The position numbers and the translations under genes were made by a program. Below the pieces are notes generated by a model. It saw nothing but the letters and a program-made list of their open reading frames with translations. It did not search any database and had not been told where the DNA came from. From the NCBI GenBank assembly GCA_963920525.1, contig OY986438.1, forward strand, positions 135,341,022-135,405,021: a stretch of 64,000 nucleotides of DNA. The letters run 5' to 3'. Of this stretch, positions 23,095-33,802 are shown piece by piece; within the stretch, counting starts at the first letter, position 1, and each line of letters begins with the position of its first letter. Source of the DNA: Dichetophora obliterata. Lineage: Eukaryota; Arthropoda; Insecta; Diptera; Sciomyzidae.

Positions 23095-23880
23095 TTAATT
23101 CATTCGCTGATACAGGCTTCTTTTTTGAAAATTTCCGAACATAGAGGCTTTAGTGTTCTCTTGCCGGAGCGACGGCTCAAAAATGGCGTCAATAGAGTGC
23201 TCAGCAACACCAAGTTTAAAAGATACTCTTTTAAGATTTTCCAGAATAGAATCTTTTTTTATTAATTTGTTACATATTAAATCGCTTTCACGAATGGAAG
23301 AATATTTTACAACATAATTAATTATGTCTTTTGCTGAGACTTTAGGGATAAAAAACCCAACATGAACAAAGATAAATTTTGCGGCAACATCAAGTTCATG
23401 CCTATCACTTTGACCAAAAACAGACTTTTCACGTAGAACCGATCTCTTAGTTTTAACCACATTCCACTCTCCATTATCACATGTTTGATATTTACCATTA
23501 ATCGAAGAGCTAAAATTTGAAGCAGCAGCAATCGAAGAATAGGTTGGCACAGCAACAACAACATCATCAACAACCTCTTGACTATCCACAACAGCTGGAG
23601 AAGTCGGTATAGCGACCGCAGAAGAGCAAGAAACATTTTTCGTTTTAGTTTTTTGATTTGCGACAACCACATTAACTGCAATGGCGTCAGCATCAACAGC
23701 AACCATAGCAGGAGAGACTGCATCAACACCATCCACAGCAGGAGAGACAGCATCAACAGCATCCACAGCGGGAGAGACGAAAGCAACATCAGATGATCCT
23801 CTGACAGTATCCACTGATGAGACACTGGAGGTAGAAACCGGTTTTTGAGTACGAGAGCGAGATTGAGCGACATTATGAGC
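23095..23880 (-). pseudogene. 5'-truncated LINE ORF1
   Basis: An open frame (apparent start 23,991, though only the part from about 23,880 is homologous) matches the C-terminal two thirds of ORF1 at 47,977: AQSRSRT.KPVS, then an Ala/Val/Asp-rich linker, WNVVKTKRS, GQSDRHELDV, VHVGFFIPKVS and the terminal EHSIDAIFEPSLRQEN block. The linker contains a degenerate 30-33-bp tandem repeat (plus-strand 23,690-23,785) encoding SPAVD.VDAV, absent from the intact copy. The N-terminal Cys-rich finger is missing. ORF1 proteins of this group bind RNA; that is family knowledge. Confidence 0.75.
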
Positions 23881-24059
23881 AATTGATTGAGATTTCCTGA
23901 CACAAATAAATGTGAATGCCCTATTATTGGAGATAGCAAAAAACTTTTTTATATATTTTCTTCTACGGAGAAGAACATGCCTACAAGACATATGTAAGGT
24001 GTTTATGATTTCCCTTATATCTTTATTTCTAAGATTGGTACTGACTTTATTTTATTTGC

Positions 24060-24400
24060 GTGGCGGTCGTAGCCTAGTGGGTAGAGTGCGTGGCCCCTAA
24101 GCTAAAGAACTGCGCTAGCCCGGGTTCAATTCCAGCTCAGACAGAAAGTTTTTCAATTGAAATAATTTTTCTGTTCGGCCGTCACCTCTCTGCAGACAAT
24201 GGCAAACCTCAGAGAGTAAAAATTGCCATGTAAAGCTTCTTGAGAACATAAGCCGTTCGGAGTCGGCATAAAACACGTAGGTACAGTTCTCGGTCATTTG
24301 TGATCAAACATTTAATAACACGCACAACACAATTGATCAATAGAATCTAGGTCAAAGTCCTTCAAGGGCTGAAATGGCCTGTTTATTATTATTATTATTA
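24060..24400 (+). repeat. tRNA-derived SINE, copy A, with 13-bp target duplication
   Basis: TTATTTTATTTGC flanks it (24,047-24,059 and 24,401-24,413). The head has A-box TAGCCTAGTGG (about 24,070) and B-box GGGTTCAATTCC (about 24,123), followed by a body of about 250 bp and a (TTA)n tail at 24,383-24,400. It begins just beyond the truncated 5' end of the minus-strand LINE. It could be transcribed by RNA polymerase III from the internal promoter, by analogy with other SINEs. Confidence 0.88.
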
Positions 24401-24559
24401 TTATTTTATTTGCACTTTAAGGTGTAATCAAATTAAACTAAACATTCTAAAAGAAAAAAAAATTATTTTAATACTTTTTATTTGTATAAGTTTAAATATT
24501 CTATGTTGCTTGTTTCATTGAAATTCGTTTATATATGCACTTATATTGCATAAAAAGAA

Positions 24560-24608
24560 ATTGTTTGATAGCTGAGTGGGCTAAACAATTAGTTTAAGAT
24601 GCAAGAGG
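24560..24608 (+). repeat. tRNA-like head, 5' half, split by an insertion
   Basis: A perfect A-box consensus, TAGCTGAGTGG (24,569-24,579), is followed after the inserted element by a B-box, GAGTTCGATCC (27,523-27,533). Joining 24,610 to 27,521 gives normal A-to-B spacing for a tRNA-like unit. It could have been a tRNA pseudogene or a SINE head. Confidence 0.6.
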
Positions 24609-24718
24609 TACACGGAGAAAATTAATTTGCTTGAATCAAGCAAAACAATTATTTTGCTTGAATCTAGCAAATTTTTACTTAATGCAAGCAAATATTTTTT
24701 TACTGAATGCAAGCAAGC

Positions 24719-27068
24719 GCCTTGAAAATGCTTACGAGCATGACGTAAAAATCGTGCTTGGTGACTTCAACGCTAAGGTGGGCAAGGAAAATATTTTTGG
24801 TCCAACAGTCGGAAAGTTCAGCCTCCACGACAACACCTCCGATAACGGAATGAAGCTGATTGACTTCGCCGCAGCACGAAACATGGTCGTAAGTAGCACT
24901 AGATTCAAGTATATCAATATTCATAAAGCCACCTGGATGTCCCCTGATCAAAAAATCAAGAATCAAATTGATCACGTTTTGATCGACGGAAGGCACTCTT
25001 TCAGTGTATTGGATGTACGCACGATCCGTGGTGCAAACATTGACTCGGATCACTATCTTGTTGCAGCCAAGATCCGTACCCGTCTGTGCGCAGCTAAGAA
25101 TACACGCAACCCTACACAGAGAAAGCTAGACGTCGATAAGCTGCAATCGAAACAGACAGCCGATGCTTTCGCCACTCGACTCTCACTCCTGCTTCAAAGC
25201 ACTCCTCCAATCGATGATATATGCGCGCAGTGGACACACATTTCCAACTCCATGCGTGCGGCTGCTGAAGAGGTGATTGGCTACCAACGCCCTCGCCGAA
25301 ACCAATGGTACGACCAGGAGTGTCGCGACGCCACTGCAGAGAAAGACGCAGCTTACAAAGCCACCTTGCCAAAGTTGGTTGTAACGCGCGCTGCTAAGGA
25401 GCGATACAAAGAAAAGAGGAGGGAAGAGAGACATATTTTCAGGCGGAAAAAAAGAGAGGCAGAAAAGCGCGAGCAGGAGAAGATTGAGATGTATGGTGAC
25501 AGGAATGAGGCTTGAAAATTTTTCGAAAAAAATAAGACGCCTTGCCGATGGTTTTAAAACCGGGGCCTCTTCCTACAAGGATGAAAACGGGAATCTAGTG
25601 ACAGATGTCCAGAGTACACTGACGTTATGGAGGGAACACTTCTCTAAGCTTCTAAATGGCGACGCTGACAACAATCCTGCCAATAGAGATTATATTCCGG
25701 AAACCCCTATTTTGGATGACAGTGTTGAGGTTCCGCTGCCCGACTATGATGAAGTTCTGATAGCTATAGCTCGGCTTAAAAATAACAAAGCCGCGGGAGC
25801 TGATGGCTTACCTGCTGAGCTGTTTAAGAACGGAGGCGAAGCTCTACTTAAATGCATTCACGAGCTTCTATGCAGAATATGGTCGGAAGAATGCATTCCG
25901 AACGATTGGAATCTCAGTGTGCTCTGCCCAATCCACAAGAAAGGCGATCCTCCTATTTGTACCAATTACCGTGGGATAAGTCTTCTCAATATCGCATATG
26001 TCCTGTCGAGCGTTTTATGTGAAAGATTGAAGCCCATTGCAAACGAACTGATCGAAACTTATCAGTGTGGCTTCAGACCTGGAAAGTCCACCATCGACCA
26101 GATTTTCACGCTACGACAAATCTTGGAGAAGACTTAAGAAAAACAAGTCGACACCCACCATCTTTTTCGACTACAAAGCCTCCTTCGACAGCCCAATAAG
26201 GAAGCACCTGTACTCCACCATGTCTGAATTTGGTATTCCTGCAAAACTAATACGACTTTGCAGGATGACACTGAGCATAACCAGCAACGCAGTTAAAATC
26301 GGGAAGGACCTCTCCCCACCATTTATTACCAAACGAGGTTTCAGACAAGGTGATTCCTTATCGAGTGACTTTTTCAACCTAATGATGGAAAAGATCATAC
26401 GAGCTGCTGATCTGAGACGTAGTGGCACAATATTCTACAAGAGTAGACAGATTACACAAATTACAGATTACAGATTACAGATTAGATTCCAGATTAATTC
26501 AACCAACGACATCAGCATTGAGATCAAACGAAGAAAAACTCTTGCCAACAGGTGTTACTTTGGGCTCAGTAGGCAATTGAGAAGCAGAGCCCTCTCTCGA
26601 CGAACGAAAATCACGCTCTATAAATCGCTCATCATGCCCGTCCTACTTTACGCATCACAAACCTGGACGCTGAGCAGTTTAGATGAAAAGACTTTAGGAG
26701 CATTCGAGAGAAAGATTCTTCGTAAGATCTGCGGACCAATCTGCGTCAATGGCGAGTACCGAATACGGTGGAATGATGAACTGTATGAGCTGTACGCTGA
26801 CATCGACATAGTCAAGCGCATTAAAATCGAGCAGCTTCGATGGCTTGGTCATATTCAGCGCATGAAAGACGATGCTCCAGTGAAGAAAACATTCGATTCG
26901 GTACCCAGCGGCGGTCAACGCAGAAGAGGACGACCGCATTTTCGTTGGAAAGACCAAGTAGAGGACAATCTGACGAAGCTTGGCATTTCCAACTGGCGCC
27001 AGCAAGCGAAAGACAGAAATGGCTGGCGCAAATTCTTAGATGAGGCCAAGACCGACATACGGTTGTAG
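24719..27068 (+). pseudogene. RTE-type endonuclease/reverse transcriptase relic
   Basis: Segment 1 (to 25,515) is the C-terminal half of the endonuclease: VLGDFNAKVG, NQIDHVLID and DSDHYLVAAK. It ends at a TGA (25,513-25,515) where CGA would keep the frame, a CpG-decay type change, with a further A-run frameshift just after. Segment 2 (25,484-26,137) is the first part of the reverse transcriptase: NNKAAGADGLPAELFK, NYRGISLLN and CGFRPGKSTIDQ. Segment 3 (26,067-27,068) resumes at FFDYKASFDS and GFRQGDSLS, then jumps to the C-terminal domain (LLYASQTWTL, RWLGHIQRM, RGRPHFRWKDQ). The whole YADD-containing palm region is missing and replaced by about 60 bp of ACAGATTAC-like repeats near 26,440-26,490. 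It cannot be active. Confidence 0.85.
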
Positions 27069-27088
27069 CGCCAACTAAGTAAGTAAGT
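24719..27088 (+). mobile_element. RTE-like LINE, 5'-truncated and internally deleted
   Basis: A candidate duplication AAGCAAGC flanks it (24,711-24,718 and 27,089-27,096), though the target itself is rich in this word. The 3' end follows the stop codon by only about 20 bp and consists of AAGT repeats. A minimal 3' UTR with a short simple-repeat tail is a hallmark of the RTE clade. The protein style (endonuclease with GDFNAKVG, C-terminal RGRP...W.DQVEDNL.KLGISNWR) also fits RTE. Clade assignment is by eye. Confidence 0.75.
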
Positions 27089-27199
27089 AAGCAAGCAAAT
27101 ATTTGCTAAGTTATTATAAACTCAAATAGCAAATTTTTACTCAATTCAAGCAAATTTCTTCTAAACACACAAGCACACGTTTATTCTTAATGAAGAAAA

Positions 27200-27290
27200 T
27201 AAGGCGACGATTGGTTAACAACTGCGATGGTCGAATGGACAAGGCCATGCACTTACACTCACTAGGTTCAAATCTCCAGACGGTGGTAAT
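27200..27290 (+). repeat. tRNA-like head inside the TA-flanked element
   Basis: A-box TGGTCGAATGG (27,228-27,238) fits TRGYNNARNNG, and B-box GGTTCAAATCT (27,265-27,275) follows at tRNA-like distance. No clear cloverleaf, so probably a SINE head captured by the element. Confidence 0.5.
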
Positions 27291-27560
27291 TTTTCAATGT
27301 AACTTAGCAATTATTTGCTTCAGTTAAGTAGAAATTAGCAGTTTTTACAAGCAAAATTTTGCTTGAATTTAATCAAAAATTTTCTTAGTTATTATAAAAG
27401 GGGAATAGCAAATTTTGATTAGTTTTTGCTGAAATCTAGCATAATTTTGAAGTGGCTGAAAATCCAGCGCAAGTTTTGTTTAACCACAATACAAATTTAG
27501 CAAACAGTTTTCTCCGTGTAGTGAGTTCGATCCCTGCAATAGGTGAAGATACATTTTTTT

Positions 27561-29899
27561 AATTTATTTGTTTTTTTTTTTAATGAAAAATGTATTGTGA
27601 TGCTCTTATTTTTTATAATTAAGAGTGACTACATTAGTTGCAATATTTGACCTTAAAATTGTAAGCCTAACGCATTTTAAGATTGGAAGATTGGATTCAC
27701 TTGTAAATGGTAAGTGCTTTTTGAGTGTAAGTTTTCATAATATAAATAATTTGCTCTTATTCGTTACATTACGCTTTGAGTTCTCATTATAAAATATTGC
27801 AAATAATTCTTTGGAGACTAAGACTGCATCAGAAAAAAAATGGAATTATAACTTTTTTTTAATATAACTTAAAGTGAAAAAAGAAAATAGAAACATATAT
27901 TTCATATTTTAGTTACTACAAATTATTCCATGGCTAAAAACACCCAAAAACTTTAAAATATAATAACAAACAAATTAAAAAACTTTGAAAAACCGTTTCA
28001 AATAGATAACTATCTGAAATATTTTTTAAGTTATTGCATTAAAACTGATTACACCTATGAATGCAATTTTTTGCTATATCTCCGCTTATAGTTCGAAACA
28101 GTGGGAAAGATGAACCCTCCCCCACTGCCATGTAATTTTTCCTTGTGTTGGTTCAAGAAATCAATTAGCGTCGGATTGAAACGTTGATCTAGGACACCGT
28201 GCATAATTTTAATATAGTTTGTTTCATTTATTTACTAAACTGGGCATTTTAAGGATTATTTTAATCGCTGTTGTGATGTTTTGAGTATTTTCTTCTTTTT
28301 TTTTTTTTTTTTGGTTAAAAAAAAATAATATTTTAATCAACAAATATTAAAATTACTCTGGACAAGACGACGTTTTGTAGTGCCGTGTCATATCGCCCAG
28401 TGACATATTGCTCAAAGCGTTTTTTCTTGTTATATCCAGAAAATTTTTATTATACAGAAAATTCATATATATGCTGTGCAGAATAAACAATACGTATGCA
28501 GTTACTTCAATTCCTTTAATAAATATTTTTTATCAGATATAAGCTCTACTCTAACAGTGTGTGTCTATTTGAAGCACATTTGTTTTGTTTTTATTTAGGT
28601 ACTTAGAAACTTTATAGATCGCCATATTCTTACTATGCCTGTTGCTTTCAGTCACATTAATTTATAGACTTTTTCGTGCTTCTTCCATATGCATTACACA
28701 ACTTCGCATTAATATTATTAATATTATTATATATTATTTTAAGCCTAATTGATATTAATGTTTGCCATAATAAACGCTAACATAAACATGAAGCATTGAA
28801 TCAAAAATTAATATCAATGACACTTTAACTGCTCCCTCCAAAAGCCAACCCGCCCTGATACTTAAACACACATCCAAATTAACATCCGCAATGGCAATAA
28901 AGTGCTTTCAACCCACTCGTACCTCGTACATCAGACAGACAGACCAAAAATGTCCGTTCATTGCCATGCAATTTTCCCATCGAATAACTTTTAATGAAGT
29001 AATGTCGACAACTACGTAAGTTTTTCTACAGCCTCTTATCGGCGGCAAGAGCCTGACAAGAAGCAAGCAGCGGCAGTCAGTCAGTCATGTCCATAGCGAC
29101 CATTTCTCCTACCTCAACTAATAGTAGTTGAAGCCCGACCAGATAGTTAGCCAGCCGGGGGAATCAAAGTTACTAAAAGTTCATTGAATATGAACATGTT
29201 ATTAGCTATGCCTTCGGGAAGGCTGTGATACTGAAGCAATACTCGTACCACCATCAGCTATTACCAACCACCGCCAGCCACCTCCTTACCACCTCAAAAA
29301 TTTAATTAAAAATTCTGAAAACGATTTCACCCCCCTCAACTCGCATAACCCTGGGCTATTCACATCAACGTTGTTGTCGCTGTCGTTGTCGCCAGCAGCA
29401 ACTTGGATGGAACAGCAGCATCACTGCTGCTTACTGCAAAGCATGGCATCTCTTGTTTTTTTTTTGTGTTTTCCATGTTATACATGGCTGTTGATATATT
29501 TAGCATAGTGTGTGTATATTAGTGTGTTTTATGCAGATAAAAGTGTGTGATATAGACAAACGTGTTATAATGCGATAAGAGCGATAAAGCTGTGCGAATG
29601 TTTGTAACAATGTTGAATGCCATGATTTGATGACTCTGTCGATAGAGTTGTAGCAAGCGGCAGTGGGTTGGAACACATAAACTTACATCTACAGTTTATA
29701 AAAGCATATCACTTGCCACACATAACATTAAAACAATAGATAAATGCCACAAGTAGTCATTGATGAGGCACTGCACGCGACAGCTGTGAGTGCTTGGAGC
29801 CTTGAGCGTTGGGGCTGCATTTAAGACAGATGGTATTCTATGTAAAACAGCTACACTGTGGTTACTTCTTTTCTTTCTTTTTTTAAATTTAGGGCAATA
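27561..29899. other. non-coding; AT-rich to 28.8 kb, then a balanced-composition island
   Basis: 27,561-28,830 is AT-rich with homopolymers and nothing recognised. 28,830-29,460 is GC-richer, with CAG/CCA-rich words, GTTGTTGTCGCTGTCGTTGTCG and no long frame; it looks single-copy and may be regulatory or UTR-like. The open frames around 29,700-29,960 on both strands have no recognisable domain. Confidence 0.35.
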
Positions 29900-29919
29900 C
29901 AGCTCCTTAGCTTGCCTCT

Positions 29920-30540
29920 TAGCTCCCCTCAATATGAATGATGTGGATCTTGTGAAATCAGCCACTCTTCACGTTCTGGGCATATCGATCCAATCTGATC
30001 TTCGTTGGAATGATCATATTTTCGATGCATCGAAAGAAGCGGGCAAGTGCCTAGGTTTTTTTAAAACGGTGCAAAAAATATTTCACTTCAGCTAATCTTC
30101 TCATGATCTACACCTCATATATTAGACCAAAAATGGAGTACAATTCGCATATTTGGGCAGGTGCTTCAAGATCTTATTTGGAGCTTCTGAATCGAATTCA
30201 ACGTCGTGTGATATATTTGAAAGGGGTTGAAAGTATTTCATCCTCTCTCAACTCTCTTGGGCATCGACGCAATGTTGGTTGCCTAAGCCTTAGTAGTAGT
30301 AGTAGTACAGGTACTACCATGGGAAGTGTTCAAGGGAGATACATGGCCTGACGCCACCAGCTCGTGTGTTTCCCAGATCCAGTCGGGCAGCTGTTCAAGC
30401 CCACCCCTTTACTATAGCTTTGATGTCCAACAGAACCTCGCATTACCGAGATAATTCGTTTTTTAGTCGCACGGTAAGGTTGTGGAATAGTCTCCCTGCA
30501 AGCGTGTTTCCCGGCAGTTTTGAGCTGTGCAAGCAATCTA
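29920..30540 (+). pseudogene. 3' fragment of a LINE, first of two fused
   Basis: Three frames carry the thumb and C-terminal part of a non-LTR reverse transcriptase: DLVKSATLHVLGISIQSDL and WNDHIFDASKEAGKCLGFF (to 30,095); SYIRPKMEYNSHIWAGA and LLNRIQRRV (30,103 on); then SNRTSHYRDNSFF and TVRLWNSLPASVFP (30,366 on). The SYIRP.MEY.S..W and RLWNSLP blocks are typical of Jockey-superfamily C-termini. A short (AGT)n insertion at 30,293-30,305 and frameshifts mark decay. The upstream catalytic part is absent. The fragment ends near 30,540, where a different LINE begins without a gap. Confidence 0.75.
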
Positions 30541-31190
30541 GTGATTGCGAAGAAAGTTATTGACATTTCTACTGCCCCTCACCTTACACTAAATGGTGAC
30601 AATATAGAATATGTTGACTCTGCGAAAAATTTGGGGGTTATCTTAAAAAGAACACTGACTTGGAATAATCTTATTAGTAGCACTGTCGGGAAGGTCTACA
30701 GCATGCTTCGTGAACTATGGACGACACAGTACTTTACACCTGTTCATATACGAATGCTAATTGCTAAAGCATATCTAATACCAACAATGCTATATGGCAG
30801 CGCAATTTTTGCTAACTCTGATAGTCTCAGTAAAAATAAATTAAACGTTATTTATTTATAATATTGCTCGTTATGTGTTTGGACTGAAAAGAAGAGACCA
30901 TGTTACCCAGTATGCTAAAAGAAACCATGGCTTAACCTTCGATAACTTGCTGAACTATCGTACGCTTCTATTGTTACATAAGAATATATGTAATTCAGAA
31001 CGAAGAGTATTTGTTTTCGATATTAAACCTTTCCAGATCCAGTCGAACTAATATGATTAATTGTTTACGTGTTTCTTGGCAATTTTTTGTACACTCTGTT
31101 CGTCTTTGGAACGCACTTCCTAATAGTCTAAAATCATGTAATAATGCTGTATAGTTCAAAAATAAACTAGCTTTACTCTATTTTTCGCTG
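30541..31190 (+). pseudogene. 3' fragment of a second LINE
   Basis: This fragment begins at KKVIDISTAP and repeats the same thumb-region order found in the preceding fragment: EYVDSAKNLGVIL, LTWNNLISS, then AKAYLIPTMLYGS. The two therefore cannot be one gene. The frame shifts near 30,860 and continues as IARYVFGLKRRDHVTQYAK. Further stops follow to about 31,140, where LWNALPNSLKSCNNA-like coding ends. AT-rich 3' sequence follows. The clade is not assigned. The junction near 30,540 is either one LINE inserted into another or a template switch. Confidence 0.7.
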
Positions 31191-31344
31191 TAGTAGTTCA
31201 ATAAGTTAAATTATTAAATATTTTAAAAATATATAAAATAGTTTAGGATTAGTTTTGAATGTTAAAAAAATTAATTTTTAAATCTCTGTTTGTAACTAGC
31301 TTGTTTATATTACATTTGATTTTATTTCCTTCTAATATAATTCT

Positions 31345-31547
31345 TGTTGTGTATTTAATAAGCAACATATCAATATATTTGATTCGATTCAATAACACGT
31401 TTATTCAACTGACTAATTCTAATACAAAGTTAACTTAGCGGAAGTCTGACATCTTCTGATCTCTTAGCAAGATGACAAACTTACTTTTTTATATAATATT
31501 TCAGTGCTGCCAATATAAAGTTCTGCTAATATTAAGGGCTGCCAACA
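31345..31547 (-). repeat. 3' LTR
   Basis: 203 bp with TG...CA ends. Near-identical to 35,485-35,687 with three visible substitutions. Confidence 0.95.
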
Positions 31548-31556
31548 CCTCCCCCT
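31548..31556 (-). other. polypurine tract
   Basis: AGGGGGAGG on the minus strand, directly abutting the 3' LTR. This is the expected plus-strand primer of a retrotransposon. Confidence 0.8.
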
Positions 31557-31560
31557 AGTG

Positions 31561-33074
31561 TTATACAAATTCTCCTAACCGTTTTGGAAGTCTTCGTTCT
31601 CTGGCTGATCTACGAACTGGGGTTGGCTCAGCAATTTCATGTACGGATGGTTCTTGTTCTTGGTTCTCTTGCAATCGCTGATCCTTTTGCTGCGCTTCAG
31701 GCCATAATACATCCAATGGAAGCTCCACATGTGCCTCTTGAACAGGTGATCTCTTTGGTCGCAATCGCATCTGATTTGCATGTGAACGGACAATCCTGTT
31801 TGAGTCAAGTAATTTAATCCGATACATGACCTTACCAATTTGATCCTTGACTGAGCCAGTTGACCAGCAAAATTTCTTCCGATATAATTTGACGTCTACA
31901 GTATCACCAACCGCAAACTTTCGATATTTAGCACAGTATTGTTTGTTGAACTGATGATTTTGCTTTTGTTTACGCTCATCGTAATTCATCGTAATTCATC
32001 GTAATTCATGGTGCTAAAATTGGCAACTGATTTCAGTAAATCAAGGTTTGTTTTTATTTTCCTTCCTAACATTAGCTCAGCTGGAGATTTATGCATTGGC
32101 GCACTTGGATTCGGTGTAGAACGGTAAGTAGACAGGAATACATGGAGTGCGTCCTCTTGACCTCCTTCCCCTTGATTTTTCTTTAATGACCTTTTCAATG
32201 TGTCTACGTATCTCTCTGCTTGCCCATTGGATTGTGAATGGTATGGGGCAGTTCTGACGTGAGCGATACCATTTGACTCACAGAATGAGGCGAATTGTGC
32301 TGAAACAAACTGTGTGCCGTTGTCTGAAACCAACATTTCTGGATAACCAAATCTAGCAAAAATTGACTGCAGCATTTTAATAGTTGCACTCGCAGTTGAT
32401 GATGTTGTAGCAATGACCTCTGGCCACGTTAAATATGCGTCAACAACGAAAAAATAGGTTCCGTTAATGGGACCCGCATAATCAATATGTAACCGCTGCC
32501 ATGGTCCATTTGATGTTTTCCACGACTCGAGCAATGTCTTTACTGGAGATTTAGCAACACTTGCACACTGATCACAGTCGCGAACTATTTGCTCAATCTG
32601 TTGGTCCAGTCCAGGCCAAAAAACATAACTTCTTGAAATTGATTTCATCCTCTGCATTCCTTGGTGCCCTTTTTGTAACTGCTGAAGAACGCGTTTGCGG
32701 AATTTGTAGGGTATGACTAGCCGTTCTCCATACATGAGACAACCATTTGAAATGTAAAGGCTATCCCTTAGCTTGAAGAAATTGCAAACTTCAGAATCTT
32801 GCAACTGACTACTGGATGCTGGCCACCCGTTTATGACGTAATGAATTACTGCTTGCAAAATCTCTGAATGCTGAGTCGCTCGCTGAACCATGTTGTGCGT
32901 TACTGGCAAATGATGAAGTATGTCATCTTGAATTTGATCTAGATCATCTTCAGATTGAACTGATGCGATGACGTATTCATCATCTGGCTTGACATGAGTG
33001 TTAATTAACCGAGAGAGCACATCCGTGTAGCCGAAATTATTTGTGTAAACGTACTCAATGGTAAAATCGTACAT
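31561..33074 (-). pseudogene. Gypsy integrase region (end of pol), broken by a 10-bp triplication
   Basis: The upstream frame (33,074-31,986) starts in the end of RNase H, then has the integrase zinc-binding region (first His apparently lost, C-x2-C kept as CDQC) and the catalytic core with D, D and E in the contexts HIDYAG, VSDNGTQF and NGQAERY. The second frame (31,989-31,561) is the basic C-terminal domain (VGDTVDVKLYRKK). The two are offset by three direct copies of GTAATTCATC (31,981-32,010); two extra 10-bp units account for the shift. Integrase inserts the cDNA into chromosomes; this is family knowledge. Confidence 0.88.
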
Positions 33075-33802
33075 GAGCAGCGTGAGTGCCCATCGCTGTA
33101 GACGATTCGCAGTATAGACCGGGATACCTTTCTTAGATCCAAATATAGACAGCAGCGGCTTGTGATCAGTTTGAAGGATGAACCTACGCCCATAGACATA
33201 TCTGTGTTTGTGATAGCTTCCACCTTACTGGGGTCTGGGCGAATACCATTTTTATCGATAACTTGGCCTAGGTAACGTATTGATCGCGTACTAAATTTGC
33301 ATTTTTCTAATTTTAGCCGGAACCCAAAATCTCTGATGCGCTCTAAAACTCGATTTAGCCGCTGGTCGTGTTCCGCTTCATTGGTGCCTGACACAATTAC
33401 GTCATCCATGTATGCCGCAACACCTTCGAGACCTTCCACCATACTCGACATAATTTGCTGGAACGAGCCTGGTGCAGATTTAACTCCTCGTGGCAACCGA
33501 TTGAATGCAAAAAGTCCACGGTGTGTGTTGATAGTGAGCAGCTTCCGTGACTCGGGTTCAATATCCACCTGCAAAAATGCATCGGAAAGATCAATGTGGC
33601 TGAAAATTTTTCCGTTTCCGATTTTCGCAAAAATTTCTTCGGGAAGCGGCAGTGGAAATCGATTTGGTTCGAGAGCATCATTTAAGCCTGTTGAATAATC
33701 TGCACAGATTCTGACTTTGCCCTCTTTCTTTTTTATAACGACAATTGGAGCAGCCCATTCGGAATACTCGATGGGTGTTATGATTCCCAGATTTTGTAGC
33801 CG
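33005..33802 (-). pseudogene. Gypsy reverse transcriptase with deletion into RNase H
   Basis: The frame follows an in-frame TAG (33,803-33,805) that separates it from gag-protease. It carries LPRGVKSAPGSFQQ and the catalytic YMDD motif. After VEAIT (about 33,210) the sequence jumps directly into RNase H coding in another frame (QTDHKPLL about 33,160). The thumb/connection segment and the start of RNase H are missing, roughly 100 codons by family comparison. The product would not make full-length cDNA. Confidence 0.85.

Larger units (their letters stand above)
20076..23880 (-). mobile_element. decayed LINE, same family as the 47.9-52.1 kb copy
   Basis: The 3' end on the minus strand is a (CTAAA)n-type tail (plus-strand TTTAG repeats at 20,076-20,100). 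The body carries ORF1 and ORF2 remnants colinear with the intact copy. The 5' part is truncated: similarity to ORF1 begins around AQSRSRT, roughly 130 codons into the intact ORF1, so the zinc-finger region is gone. A 5' truncation with an intact 3' tail is the normal outcome of target-primed reverse transcription. Confidence 0.85.
24611..27518. mobile_element. TA-flanked CACGG...CCGTG element, interrupted by a LINE
   Basis: TA flanks both sides (24,609-24,610 and 27,519-27,520). The inverted ends are CACGGAGAAAA and TTTTCTCCGTG, a perfect 11 bp. The parts outside the LINE (24,611-24,718 and 27,089-27,518, about 0.54 kb) are full of the word AAGCAAATTTTT and its variants in both orientations. 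A second tRNA-like head lies in the right part. The element carries no gene of its own. Confidence 0.78.
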
